A stretch of DNA of 64,000 nucleotides from Botrytis cinerea B05.10 (taxonomy: Eukaryota; Ascomycota; Leotiomycetes; Helotiales; Sclerotiniaceae), in NCBI RefSeq assembly GCF_000143535.2, contig NC_037321.1:1178001-1242000 (forward strand), written 5' to 3'. Of this stretch, positions 1 to 11,216 are shown in pieces. The notes under the pieces are model-generated. The model was given only the letters and a program-made list of their open reading frames with translations, made no database searches and was not told where the DNA came from. The position numbers and the translations under genes are program-made. Each line of letters opens with the position of its first letter. The stretch's first letter is position 1.

Positions 1-102
1 TATTTTTCACGTTGAATATTGCGATTCAGTGCAAAAATTCTATCTAAAATCCACAATGAAAACCAGACATCACTTATAAAATGTCAACAATCTGATTTTC
101 AC

Positions 103-2103
103 TTAACACCCTCCACTACTTCCTCCACTACCGACCCATACATCACGCCTGATCGTCGACCCACCTGTACCACATTCCGGAACCACACTTGTTCGATTAT
201 TCGTCTCGTAAATTGGAGCTTGACCGCAATCTTGTTCTCTCACATAAACATAACTGACTGGCTCCCCAGCCGTTAACTGCGCATCCACATACCAAACAGG
301 GTTTTCCGTCGTGTACATCCCTGCATTCATAGGTAATGCACTGTTCAAGTTCCATGCTCCCAAATCCGTTGTATTTCCAATAATGTAGAGGTTTTCACCA
401 TAATATGTTGTGGCATTAACATAAAATCGCACTGGATATTGACATGTTGCCGTTACATTTGGGGCCCCTGCTGCAATGGCTGGAACATACACTCCTTGAG
501 AAGATGAAGATGCGCAATTTGGGGGTGGAACCGATGCTGCCGCACTTCCCCAACTAGCAGGATATTGACCTGAACGTCTTTGAGCCATGGTGACAAATGC
601 CGCATAACTCCATGTAAGGTCATTGGCAGAAATGGGGGCTCCTGTATTGCGATCGAATTGTTCGGCTAAAGATCCACTACTGGGTGTATATTTTTGAGCA
701 ATTGCGACAAAAGAGTCGGCGTATTTTGTTACGACATTAAGAATCTTGTTAAATTCGTTGTCCCTGTTTGTGTAACTCTTAAGTTTGATAGATGGGTAAA
801 GATCGCGGAAGAAATTAATGGATGTTGAATCAACGGTAAGTTTTTTCTGATTTCTCCATTGTGCAACAGCATCATAAAGAAATTCTGCGGCCGCAGTGGT
901 AAGTAAGTACCTGCGAGAGTTAGCCTCAAAGGTAATGAGCCGCAGAGGGGTGGAATGGAGTACCATGGATTTCCTCCTTGATAAATGTCTTCGGCATATC
1001 TTCCAACGGCGATACCTGAATTGTTTTTAATACCAGCATTGATACTATAAAATCGGAAGCTGTTCACGACTGCCCTAAAATTAGACAACGCTCTGCTACT
1101 ACACGGTTGTAAATTTGGGCTATCGCAAGAGCCATCAATATCGAAGATAGAAATAGATCCAAGAATTGAGGCTCCGTCTAACCCAGTTCTTCCGTTATCG
1201 ACATTGATGTTCGAAACGATATATTCTCCGTTCCAAAAACTTTGATTAAGGAAGCATAGAGCTTCTAATGCATTAAGATATCCTGGAGATTCAACACCGA
1301 GTCTATTGGCCAGATTTCCGGCTTCAACAAAAGCACGGTGTTGATTTTGTACGGTAAAAAAGCTAGATCCTAGAACTTCTTCCCATAAATCATATCCAGT
1401 TTGGTTCCAATATTCGCCAATGTATGATAAGTCATTTGAGATTATAGGCCATATAACTAGCTTGGCTCTTTGAAGCTGATTATGATTAATTAACCAATCG
1501 CTGTAGGCCATTAATGCGATAGCACGAAGAGCTGGACCATCGCGCTGAGGTCTACCCCATGCTGGGGAACGTCAGCAGTGCCAGAAGTTACCTCTGAAAA
1601 TTACATACCACCATTAAATCGAGTACCGTCAACCTCGTATTTGGGTTCACCAAGTCCTAAACCGTTAGGAAGGAAAGTGCCAGAAGGATTCGTAACAGTT
1701 TGAAGGATGGCTTGAGCTTTCACGTATTTCTCAATCTGAGGCTGGAGTGCACGATTGCCAAAAATAAATTCATCAACAAGCATTTTTAACGTTAACGCAG
1801 AATCTCGAGTCCAGGTATAGAAGTCTGGAATCAATTAGCAAGATTCGGCCTGGAAACATAACATTGGTATTTCTTACAATCAGGATTGGTCTTGGAAGGA
1901 CTTGCAATGACATAATTGCCTGCTCCTGATGCTTTCGATCCGTCTGGTCCAATATTGTTGAGAACACCCTGCAGAGCAATCTTTCTCTCGGAAGCAATGA
2001 AGGAATCAAGACTACTATAACTTGCGGCCGAACCTCTCGGTGAAATTGCAGTTGCTTGTACACATAGCAGAGACAAAATCGTGGCAGTTCGAGAAAACAG
2101 CAT
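103..2103 (-). CDS. Secreted glucoamylase (GH15 + CBM20 starch-binding domain)
   Basis: Glucan 1,4-alpha-glucosidase that releases glucose from non-reducing ends of starch outside the cell. Exons (complement): 1878-2103, 1609-1824, 964-1561, 103-910; introns are 47-53 nt and the phases join to 615 aa. Residues 1 to about 20 form a signal peptide (MLFSRTATILSLLCVQATA). The GH15 landmarks are in order: NPDYFYTWTRDS across the first splice, WGRPQRDGPALR across the second, YDLWEEV near 204-210 (general acid Glu about 208) and GSLAEQFD near 426-433 (catalytic base Glu about 430). A CBM20 fills about 503-605 (GENLYIIGN, LGAWN, PVWYV). The linker between the domains is only about 35 residues and is not the long Ser/Thr-rich stretch seen in Aspergillus enzymes. 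The ATG at 2103 is chosen because it starts directly at the signal peptide. Family assignment is very secure. Confidence 0.95.
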
Positions 2104-5100
2104 CTTGGATATTGCCAATTGTTCACCTCAAGTCAAGAAAAGAAGAAACAACTGTCGTACAAACAAAATAACATGCAGCAAGATGAGCTCTTATTGATAC
2201 TTTCTTGTACTTGTCTGTACTTTTTCGTCTCATGTCACAAACATCGTGATTGGCCAAACTAGCCTCCACGTTTTTTGCTCCATGTACTCCAGATGGAAGG
2301 AGCAAGACGACGGCCCGATTATCTTGCGGGGTTACAAGCGGGGAAGGTACATAAATGCATGAAAGCCAAGTACTTTTGACATGTGAGGTCTAATATCAGG
2401 GGTTCTGTAATATCGTGCCGTCGTCTTTTACATAACATTGCTGCGGGAAAATAGCATTCTCAGCTAGTACGGAAAATAGTACATTCGCGAGTCGAACAGG
2501 TACGCTCTTGCAATGACATCTATTGCCAATACCAAGGCAAGTTCGAGGAGCTGAGTTACCAGAACCTTCATACATTGGCTTTCTTGAGATTGCGGATATG
2601 CTTTGCCCAGAATGCCCAGAGCGTGTGTTTGATGAAGAGAAGAATTGGCTGCTGTGTAAAACGGCCATCGGACATCGGAAATTAGAAGGACTCACATGGT
2701 GTTCTCGTGACTTGAACAAAAGGACATTTGTTGCATGTCTCAATTCAGGACCGCCGCAAAAAAATGAACACCCTCGCTTGTATAGCCTCCCGCCATTATC
2801 ATCAGACCACCAGGACTTTTGACAGAGCGAATAACTATTTATTCATCACGGATTTCATAACTTCAATTAATTTACACGGTCTTCCTTGGCCCTTCTGGGT
2901 CTAGATGGAATAAAGATAGACAATTTTCTTTTACGACAACCATATGTACTTCGACAAAACGGCTGAAGCACACCCATCGGATTAATTGGCTTCAGAGAAG
3001 AAGAGTGCTGTATTCTCGAACCCACCATCTTAACCTCTGTCGTCCAAAGCGATAAATACTGCACGAATCCGAGTAAGGGCGTATGAGAAAAAGCATCATA
3101 TCTAATGGATGGGTCGTACTTTCTCTGCGTATGACGGTTGTGGCTTTCAACGGCCTCCTCACAAGGTACAGCAAGCACGTGATTAGATCCGGGTTAAGAT
3201 GGGGAAGTCTATCTCCATCATTTGATGTTTTGGGCAGGCGAGATAGCATGGGATCTCTTACTATGCAGGCTCGAAGACTCAATAAGAACTTTCTAGTTTT
3301 ACAACCCTGATCCTCACCTGCGAACCTACTATGCATAACTCATACCATGGCAAGTACCTCCGAGCGTTCCGCCGTCAATGAGAGAAATGGCATATAAAAA
3401 AATGATGGCAAGCTATACCACTAAAACTATCATGCCCAATAGGGGTATGAATTTCGATTTTATTATGAGCTATATACCTTCTTCGCCGTAGCTCCTTCTA
3501 TGGTCAAGAGATAGAAATACTTGCCTGCTATGCGTGAATTAACTCTATCTTCTATTTCGACCTCTCGATATCCAGTTTGTTGTCAGTTTGAGTTTTTAGC
3601 TGTCATTTTCATCAGACTGTTATTAGATTCTGTGTGAGCTCCATCTCATCTTACATGTCTGGCAATCTTAATTTCCTGTGCACGATCGCTATATTCTTCC
3701 TACTAATACAATTGGAAGGGACATGGATCTATCTGCGTGCCATTCTTACTACCAATAACCCCCTCTATTGTGATAGAATTTGTAGGAGGTTTCTGTATAC
3801 AGCCGCCGACAGACTCATATAATTCTGTTCTTATAGTGAAACAATTTATGTCCCTATGGTTTAATTGCAGCACCCGGTCTGCTTCTCTCGCCTGAATTCA
3901 CTCATTGATACATTATATGTTTATGGAATAGGAGGCTTCCGATACTCTCCACAGAAGTATAAAGGGCGAATCCAGCAGTATGGTGCGTATCATATATTGC
4001 GATTTTGAATTCGACGTTCACGGTCGATGTTCTTTCGAAAGTAGCGTTTGGAGTGAGCTAGTTAGTTAGTCCCAAAAGGTACTACTTGGAGTTGACCACC
4101 ACGCATTTACATATCGTCTCTTATTGCCAGAAGAATTACCTCCCTCATGGTTGCTCAATGATAATATCGAAATGACAACGGCAATAATTGCGGTACCATC
4201 TGATCTCATGAGAACTACATATATGATTTGAACCTTTGATCCAATTAATTAGTACCACATCACTTGCAACAAAATATGATTGAAGTTTATCTTTACTTCA
4301 GGTTCACATTGAAGGAAGGCTGGTGCGTGTCAAGCAACAAAAAAAGGTAATTACTGAGACCACTTAGTAATTAGCACGAACTCTTTTTCTGGCTGAGAAC
4401 CTGAACTTATTTCCTTCGTACTGAATTTTTTGAGCCACCCTTTCACTATTGGAAGAAAATAGAAGGGAACACTAGCCATGACTATAATTCCGAAGTGTCT
4501 CGGTAGTCAGTATCGATATACGGGTATATTAAAAAGGCAGGTTGATAGATGATCCTTTTGCATACTATGGTGGTTTGCTAGACTATTTGTGCTATGTGTG
4601 TCCGCTCATCTCACAAAGGCAGGTTTATAGACATACCGCGGGCGTACCGACGATATGGTATTAGTGGTTGTAGATAATGTGGCAACTCGTCCGTTGAATC
4701 CGCAATTTATGTAACATGCAGTGAAGGACCATCAAGACGTCAAGGATGGAGTTATGGTTTCCGCTGGAAAGTTTTCCAACGAGAGATTTGCAGCGAAAAC
4801 AGCCCTTCTTGTTGATTAAAAGACGGTATTGATGCGGCAGCGCTTGACTATGAAGAGAGGCTGATTGAAGAAATTTGGATTATTGTTATTGGTATCAATA
4901 AGAAATACAGAGAAAAAGCTTGGGTGCGGAAGGAATGTATCATCATTACCGAACCACAGAAACCCCTTAAGAGAAACCCAAAGGGTTCTGTTCAACGGGC
5001 TAGAGCTATGGAATCGTTTGCAAAAAAAGCTAGAGAGTCTTCAAGTAACATAGAACATTAACTAAAAACCTGTTCTCCATATTCCAACTCGGAAGTTTCA

Positions 5101-5437
5101 CAAGAAATTGAGAGTCAAAAATGTGACAAGGTAAATATGATGGTGAAAAGAGGATCAAAGGAGCAACAACAAAGTAGACGAACAAAATAGGCACTACCTC
5201 ACTCACCTTGCTTCTTCCCGGGACAACTGCATTGAAAATGGTATTTCGTGGGGCAGATTTGTGTCCCAGCTTAGATTTAACAAAAGATCTTGCGCCTGGA
5301 AGTTGACTTTTAGAGTACATTTGGCCGATCCGCTTGATCGTGATTCTATAATGATATAATTCGTGCCTGAACGCCTGGGTATTTTCCCTTCTCCCATGCC
5401 CTGCCACGAGATTTCAAATAAAGTAACAATTGATTCA
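2104..5437. other. Gene-poor interval between glucoamylase and GCP4
   Basis: This holds the glucoamylase promoter (it is transcribed leftwards from 2103) and the 3' flank of GCP4. Open frames of about 100 codons overlap on both strands at 2396-3336. None gives a recognisable protein, and the plus-strand one at 2523 begins without ATG. From 3340 to 5437 the sequence is AT-rich with frequent stops and no gene that I can support. Confidence 0.5.
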
Positions 5438-7729
5438 TTATTCATCATCACCAAAATCATCAAAAACATCTCCTGTTTCACCATTACCTCTTTTATCGAA
5501 CCAACCCCCAAAATCAAGCTTCATCAGCAGTCTGTCTACTCTGCCAACTTTAGCTGGAACATATGCACCTTCCTCTCCCAAGACCAACTCCTCATATCCA
5601 CTGTCCCAGCCATTTTTATCTTGATCTATGTCTCGAAGAGTTTTGACTAACTCTTCAATTGCGTCCTTTACGCGTGTTGCAATTGTTCCAAGTTGTTCTT
5701 TGATGTCTTGTTCCTCTTTGTGAAAGTCGGAGAATGCATCTACCACTCCTTCATCAGCTTCGAGATCGAGAGATTGCCAAACAGAGTGGATACGATGGAC
5801 AAGAGCAACTAGATGATCAATTTGTTGGAGTAGATAATATAGTGGATCCGTAAATGTTGAAGTAGTCAAGAGGAGGTTGGATGCGAGAGCTGTGAGATAT
5901 CTCCTATGTGCATCTGCGAGTGTTTGAGGATCGTGGTTATGGCTGGTGTTCCTCGATGTTGATTGGTTGGCAGCCTGCAACCAGATATCTTCATCTTCAT
6001 CATGGGTTCTTGATCCACGCGTTTCTCCTGTGAGCCAGGCTGTGAAGCCTAACCAAGTTCCTTGCACAACTTCACCTTGAAGGTATGCTTCAGTCTCGCC
6101 CAGGAAAAATACTGCAGCGCTACTAGTTGCCCATACGCTACGCATAGCGTGAGAACGATCCTTAGCTCTACTTCGAAGTGTTAGAACTTTTTGTCGACCA
6201 AACGCCGAACTACCCAGAGGTGGACCTGGGGGTGCAGGATGATCACGACGTAACGAGGTTATCTTCCAAAGATTGGTGAGCCGTAGATGAGCCCTATGGA
6301 CTGCTAAAAGATAAGCATTGATGCTGGAATACATCTGGGTATCAGATGGAGTAAGGAACAGATCTAATGGTGAAGGAATGTGAAGTGTAAGGGCCACGGG
6401 GACGGAAAGTAAGAGGTTTCGGAAAGGGGTGGAAACAATTAGAGAAGATTGCGAAGCTCTTAAGTTGGCTTTCCCTGGCGTATTCACATTTCCTTTCATG
6501 ATGTTTAACTGAACAAGGTCTCTTGCAAGTTCAAGCAAATCGTCATCATCTTCTTCGTCATTTTGACCCTTTTGTGCGCCCATCGCAGCCCAGGTCCTAG
6601 CAAGAACGGCAGTGACTTCCCCTTCCTTCACCACAATGCTCCCTAGACCATCCTTCTTTTCATACCCTAAATTGTCGGATCTTCTCCATCGTGATCGAAT
6701 CTTTTCATCGGCCTCAGAGATCAACGCGATGGCGAATTCTCCTCTGCCAAGTAGAAAGAACTCCCGTAATAAAGTCAACGCTTCGACTACTTTACTTATG
6801 GGTAATAACTTTTGCAATGTAGTCTGAGATAGGGAAAGACGTATAGCGGCTATGACTCGAGCGAAATTGGCGCCATTGATTGGGAATTTGATTGTTGACA
6901 ACTGTCGCAAGTGGGATGATAACAGGTCGAGCTCCGGGGAGGATGAAGACGAGATACCCTTGACTCGAATATGATTTAAAGACCGTCCTATAAAGAGAAG
7001 CGATGATGCGGTAGAGTTTGACACGAACGCCGGTAACAAGTCTTTAACGTTCATGTAATCCTGTGATCCGATCAGTCAGCGGTTCATCTCTCGTAATTGT
7101 GAACCATGGAAACATACCTGTGAATCATCTTCTTGTACAAAAAAGTCCCCGCGTCCAAAGCTTGGTAGCCGCCCATATAGAATCCAGGCCGATACCTGCT
7201 TCAGCCAAGCTGTCTGCGCAACCTTCACCAGACTCAATGCTGCCGCTTCTATGTCTGCATATCCTGTTTGTATAGCATTGCATAGCCTATCAATGACCAT
7301 TGCCCCACTGCACTTCTTTCCACCCACATCTTGCATCATAAAGTCCACAATTTCCAGGAACCATTCCATCCTCCTTGTCCAGCCAGAGAACTTCTCCACG
7401 ATGAATGTCAACGGCACAATATTATATGCACCAACACTCCCAGCATCTTTGCGCAAAATACCATTCTCAACCTCAAGCACTTTGCGTTGGAAACTTGCAA
7501 GATGTACGGAGCTTATAGATGTAGCGACAGCTTGGCAGATACTCGAAGAGTGCTTCGAAGAGATAGTATTTGTATGCGCGAGGAGCTTGCAGTGAAGATC
7601 GCTTAGATGGGCGATGGAGGAGAGGAGGGACTTTTCGGAGGGGGAGAGGATGGAGGATGAGGATGCGTGATCGGCAGTGAGGAGCGGAGAAGGATGCCCC
7701 GAGAGGGAGAGGAGTATTTCGTGGAGCAT
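5438..7729 (-). CDS. GCP4: Gamma-tubulin complex component 4 (Spc97/Spc98 family)
   Basis: Subunit of the gamma-tubulin ring complex, which nucleates microtubules at the spindle pole body. Exons (complement): 7118-7729 and 5438-7060; the 57-nt intron keeps phase and gives 744 aa. The N-terminus MLHEILLSLSGHPSPLL is the GCP4-type opening of the GRIP1 region, and GGKKCSGAMVIDRLCNAI and AWLKQVSAWILYGRL are conserved GRIP1 stretches. LLFIGRSLNHIRVKG, just after the splice, is the hallmark block shared by all GCPs. The C-terminal GRIP2 region is present and ends in an acidic tail (DVFDDFGDDE). GCP2, GCP3, GCP5 and GCP6 carry extra N-terminal extensions, so a protein that starts directly at GRIP1 is best called GCP4. 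The gene is divergent from the first ISG12-like gene across about 1 kb. Confidence 0.88.
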
Positions 7730-8746
7730 CTTGGCTGAGGATTAGATCTTTTTTACAATTAGCAAACTCAGAAGACCCGATGGAGTATGATGATTCCTCG
7801 TACTGGCTTTTCTTTTTGCCCGCGAACCAATCTGCCAAGTCGTAATATAACAATAGGATAGTACCCAATAACTCAAACCGGCACATCTGATTCACAACAT
7901 GTTCGGTCTCGAGGGCGCATCAGCCAAACATGATATGTGTAGCAACTGAGCTATGGTTCATTGAGGTCATAAATTTCCCTGAGATCGCGTTGCAGGCGCG
8001 TTGCGGGGATGCGGAAGCTTGGAGCACCGCCTGGTAGTTCCAGCCCACCACCTCACTTCAATCATAATTTTATTCATGTCTGCATTTTTACACTTGCATG
8101 AAACTCATCGAATCACACGGGATGAATTGCTAGAGTTGACAGCAGTTATCCGTCTCAACTAGAGACCCTGCTTATCACGCCAATCCTCGGGTTCTGCAAG
8201 TACGTCGTGCAATTCTGCTCGTCGCCAATCGAATGAGTGTCACAAACGCTGTTCAAACCAAATAGGGTATTGTTCGGATTGTGTAGAGGTAGCAGATGCT
8301 TAGGACCGCTGTTCCTTCCCAGATACCTAAGCGCTATGTTGCCGCTCCATGCTTTCATCTATCTAGAGGAAATTATGCAGGCAATGTGAGCGAGCGCACA
8401 AAATCCTTCCCTTCCACCGCCTCTTCCACCGCCCCCTCTCCTGCCCCCACACTGTCGCAACACTGAGCCATTCGGAGAAGGGATTGAAGATACGCTTTTG
8501 GGAGAGGATATTCGAGACATGAAACAAAGCTGGGTCTTGAAAGGTGGTTACCGCTGTGCGGCGCAGTAGACGTGTAGAAGGTGCAGCAGAAGCGAGATGC
8601 ACCTTTAGTATTTACACTTTCATTGACACGATTCCATCCCTTTTAAAGTTACCTTTGACTTTTGTTGTTCCTGACTCTCTCATACAATCTAAAGGTCAAG
8701 ATATCTGAAGACATTTCACTTTGTATATCAAACACTACGACCAGCT
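7730..8746. other. Divergent promoter region, GCP4 / ISG12-like copy 1
   Basis: One kilobase between two genes transcribed away from each other. It is pyrimidine-rich at 8390-8460. The last 100 bases before the ATG at 8747 look like an ordinary AT-rich leader. No coding sequence is supported. Confidence 0.5.
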
Positions 8747-9603
8747 ATGGCTGCTTTTCGAGATATTGCTGTCTGGGCACAAACCCTTGCAGAAATTGCT
8801 GCTGCCCCCAATCAAGCCACGAGAAATGGTCCTCCAATCGCGCAAGCACTTTCTTCTCTTCAAAAAATTGGATTTCAAGACCTCGGCGGTGCTGTAGAGG
8901 CTTTCAGAAAACACGGTACCACACTCAAAGATTCGATTGAAGCAACCTATGCGCATATGCCCCCAGAAGTTCGGAATAAAGTTGAGATGGTGCAAGGTCG
9001 CCTTGTGAATGCAATTTCCTCCCCGGGGGTTATGGAGTTCCTGAAACGTGTCGCCGAGTGGACTATGGGTGTTGATGACGCTTTCAAGAAACGCGATATT
9101 ACACTCAAAGAAACTGCAAGAACAACCTATAGACAGCTACCCCATGAATTTCGTGATGAGGTCGAGAAGGCGCATTCTAAAGTCTATCAGATCGAATGGA
9201 ACAAACTAGCAGTAGACATACAAAATTGGATTAAGGCACATCCATATCAAACAGCATTTTATGTCATGAATGGAATCGTATTCTTTGCTCCAGCTGCATC
9301 AAGTGGTCCGGTTCTATGGACTTTAGGATTCTCGGATAAAGGCCCAAAAGCTGGTAAGTGGGTAGTCTCTAAATAACGATGGCGCTAAGTTTCTGAATAG
9401 CTTCCTTTGCATCGATGTTACAGAGAAAATTTGGCACGGTCGGCGCCAAGGGCATTTTTGCTCATACTCAAAGTGCTGCCATGGGAGGTTATGGAGTTAC
9501 TGCTGTAGATATGGTAACAAGACTTGGCGTTGCTGCAAGTAGTCTTCTTGGTGGGATGTGGGGATCGCGGAAGTCCGGTAGGAGTTTTTTTGCGAAGCTC
9601 TGA
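8747..9603 (+). CDS. ISG12/IFI6-like hydrophobic-domain protein, copy 1
   Basis: Exons 8747-9353 and 9401-9603 (47-nt intron, phase 1), 269 aa. The C-terminal part, from about residue 168, is a Gly/Ala-rich hydrophobic segment: FFAPAASSGPVLWTLGF, then ASFASM after the splice, then AAMGGYGVTAVDMVTRLG and AASSLLGGMWG. It resembles the ISG12/Ifi-6-16 family (animal IFI6/IFI27, MGFTAAGIASSS-type core), which is typically found in mitochondrial or ER membranes. The N-terminal 165 residues are amphipathic and helical with two copies of one module (about 48-84 and 108-144). No clear signal peptide is visible, unlike copy 2. It is first of three tandem paralogues. Family membership is inferred from pattern and from the copies agreeing with each other. 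Function in fungi is not known to me; an older membrane or organelle role is possible. Confidence 0.8.
8888..9178 (+). repeat. Internal duplicated helical module in ISG12-like copy 1
   Basis: Two stretches of about 37 codons, spaced 60 codons apart, encode related sequence: AVEAFRKHGTTLKDS (about 8894) and GVDDAFKKRDITLKET (about 9068). Each is followed by a TY..(M/L)P.E.R..VE block. Copy 2 has a single version beginning GVDKAFKEHGAILQE. Divergence of the two halves at DNA level indicates an old duplication. Confidence 0.75.
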
Positions 9604-10207
9604 GTTTCGTACTCTCATGGGTTTTGATCAAGAGCCAACGAATTTCTCCTTGAAGCCGACAGAATCATTAGTACCAAATTTTTAATACCATATTGCTATT
9701 TAGCCACTACAAGGTTTAGCATCCAATTTCTTGCTCTTCTTACCTTTTCTTCGTCCCTTAAAATAACTGTCAAGACGTCATCTGTCTTAACCACCATAAA
9801 CGACTCAGAATTTTCAAAATCGACAGACAACAATCAATCCAAGTTAGAAGTTGAATGAATACATGAAGGGGTTTCAATGTATGATATGTATCCTATGTCA
9901 ATCTATATTCAAGTACATTACATAATCTTACTATATCGAAATTTGAAGTGTTTCTAGTGTCTAATTCTATACAAGTGATTGGTGTGCCACTTTTCTCGTC
10001 CACGTGGAGATCGTCTAGTCGGGGACACGCATAAGGGTAGAAACAGGTCGACGTAACCTTAGTTTTGCTTGTTTTTGACACCATGAAACATTCGCTTCAA
10101 AAACTGATTCTCTGTTTGTTCAAAATCTTTTAATTCAAGTAAATACATCTTCTCAAGTTTGTATAAATCGTCTTTCTTTGGTTTAACCATCTACACCTAC
10201 TACGATC
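9604..10207. other. Spacer between ISG12-like copies 1 and 2
   Basis: This is the 3' flank of copy 1 and promoter of copy 2. A TATA-like tataaat lies at 10162-10168, about 45 bases before the copy 2 start. No open frame of interest. Confidence 0.5.
10162..10168 (+). promoter_or_regulatory. TATA-like element before ISG12-like copy 2
   Basis: The sequence tataaat sits 40 bases upstream of the ATG at 10208. That is close for a TATA box and would imply a very short leader, so it could equally be part of the leader. Seen directly; function is inferred. Confidence 0.3.
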
Positions 10208-10884
10208 ATGGTTCTGTTCTCCAAATTCATGAGCTGGCTTCTCTTAGCAAGCACAGCTACTGCAACTCAAACTAGCAATGATATGTGCCATGTCAATCAA
10301 GATCTCTCATCCTACGATCCCATCGAGCTCCAAGCTCTACGCTCAGAATGGACAACTGGTGTCGACAAAGCTTTCAAGGAGCACGGCGCTATACTCCAAG
10401 AGCCCACAGACGCAGAAATTGCGTTGATTCCAGAAAACTTCCGAGATAAGGCGAAAGAAGAGCACGCTAAATGGTACAAAATCGAGTGGGAGCATCTGCC
10501 AAATATACTCAAGAACTGGATTTTGGAACATCCCTGGCAAACGGCCTTCCATATTGCAAATGGAGCAGTTTACTTTGCACCAGCTGGAGCAAGCGGATTA
10601 GTGCTCTGGGCACTAGGTTTCACCTCAGTAGGACCAAGAGCTGGTAAGTGAGAGAGACAATGAATCTAATCACTCAACCCTAATTCTTGATAGCATCCTT
10701 TGCATCATTCCTGCAAAGTAAAATCGGTTTGGTGATCGCAAAGAGCTGGTTCGCAATGTTTCAAAGCGTGCCCATGAGTGGTTGGGGAGCACCCATTGTG
10801 CACACGGCTACAAAGATCGGGGCGTTCACTAATAGCTTTGGTGCTGCATTCTGGGGGTGGGCTCGTGGAAATAGTACGGCGTAG
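10208..10884 (+). CDS. ISG12/IFI6-like protein with signal peptide, copy 2
   Basis: Exons 10208-10643 and 10694-10884 (50-nt intron, phase 1), 208 aa. The intron falls at the same codon and phase as in copy 1 (after GPRA here, GPKA there). Residues 1-19 (MVLFSKFMSWLLLASTATA) look like a signal peptide or membrane anchor, absent in copy 1. One copy of the helical module follows (GVDKAFKEHGAILQE, then PENFRDKAKEEHAKW), then ILKNWILEHPWQTAFHIANG and the hydrophobic ISG12-like domain (VYFAPAGASGLVLWALGF, ASFASFLQSKIG, ending NSFGAAFWGWARGNSTA). The different leader suggests it is targeted to the secretory pathway while copy 1 is not. Biological role unknown. Confidence 0.8.
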
Positions 10885-11216
10885 ACTGAGAATATGAGGG
10901 AGGGCAGCACTCTGGAGCATGATGGAAGAAGTTTCGAAGAGGTTGGCAGCAATAGGTTGTGTCGTACGTAGTCTAGGAAGACTCGCCGCTTAATACTACA
11001 TATTTGATCTTTCACTATCAATTATCAGATATGCAGTCGTCTACATTCCGATATGCAAGTCGCCAAATCACGAATGATACTTCAATTTTGGACCAGCCCA
11101 GTGAGAAGCAATTTGAGTAAACCCTGCCCATTCCGGATATTGTTGACAAGAGCAAAATAACAAATAATCAAACGAAGAACACTAGCCTCTCAATTCCAAG
11201 CCACCAAGTTGCTTCT
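10885..11216. other. Spacer between ISG12-like copies 2 and 3
   Basis: AT-rich intergenic DNA of about 330 bases with no supported gene. It must hold the copy 2 terminator and copy 3 promoter. Confidence 0.5.

Noticed and set aside
2396..3336. Overlapping open frames of about 100 codons on both strands, one with CPECPERVF
   Set aside because: The plus frame lacks an ATG at its start, no motif is convincing, and overlapping frames on both strands suggest chance in a less AT-rich patch.
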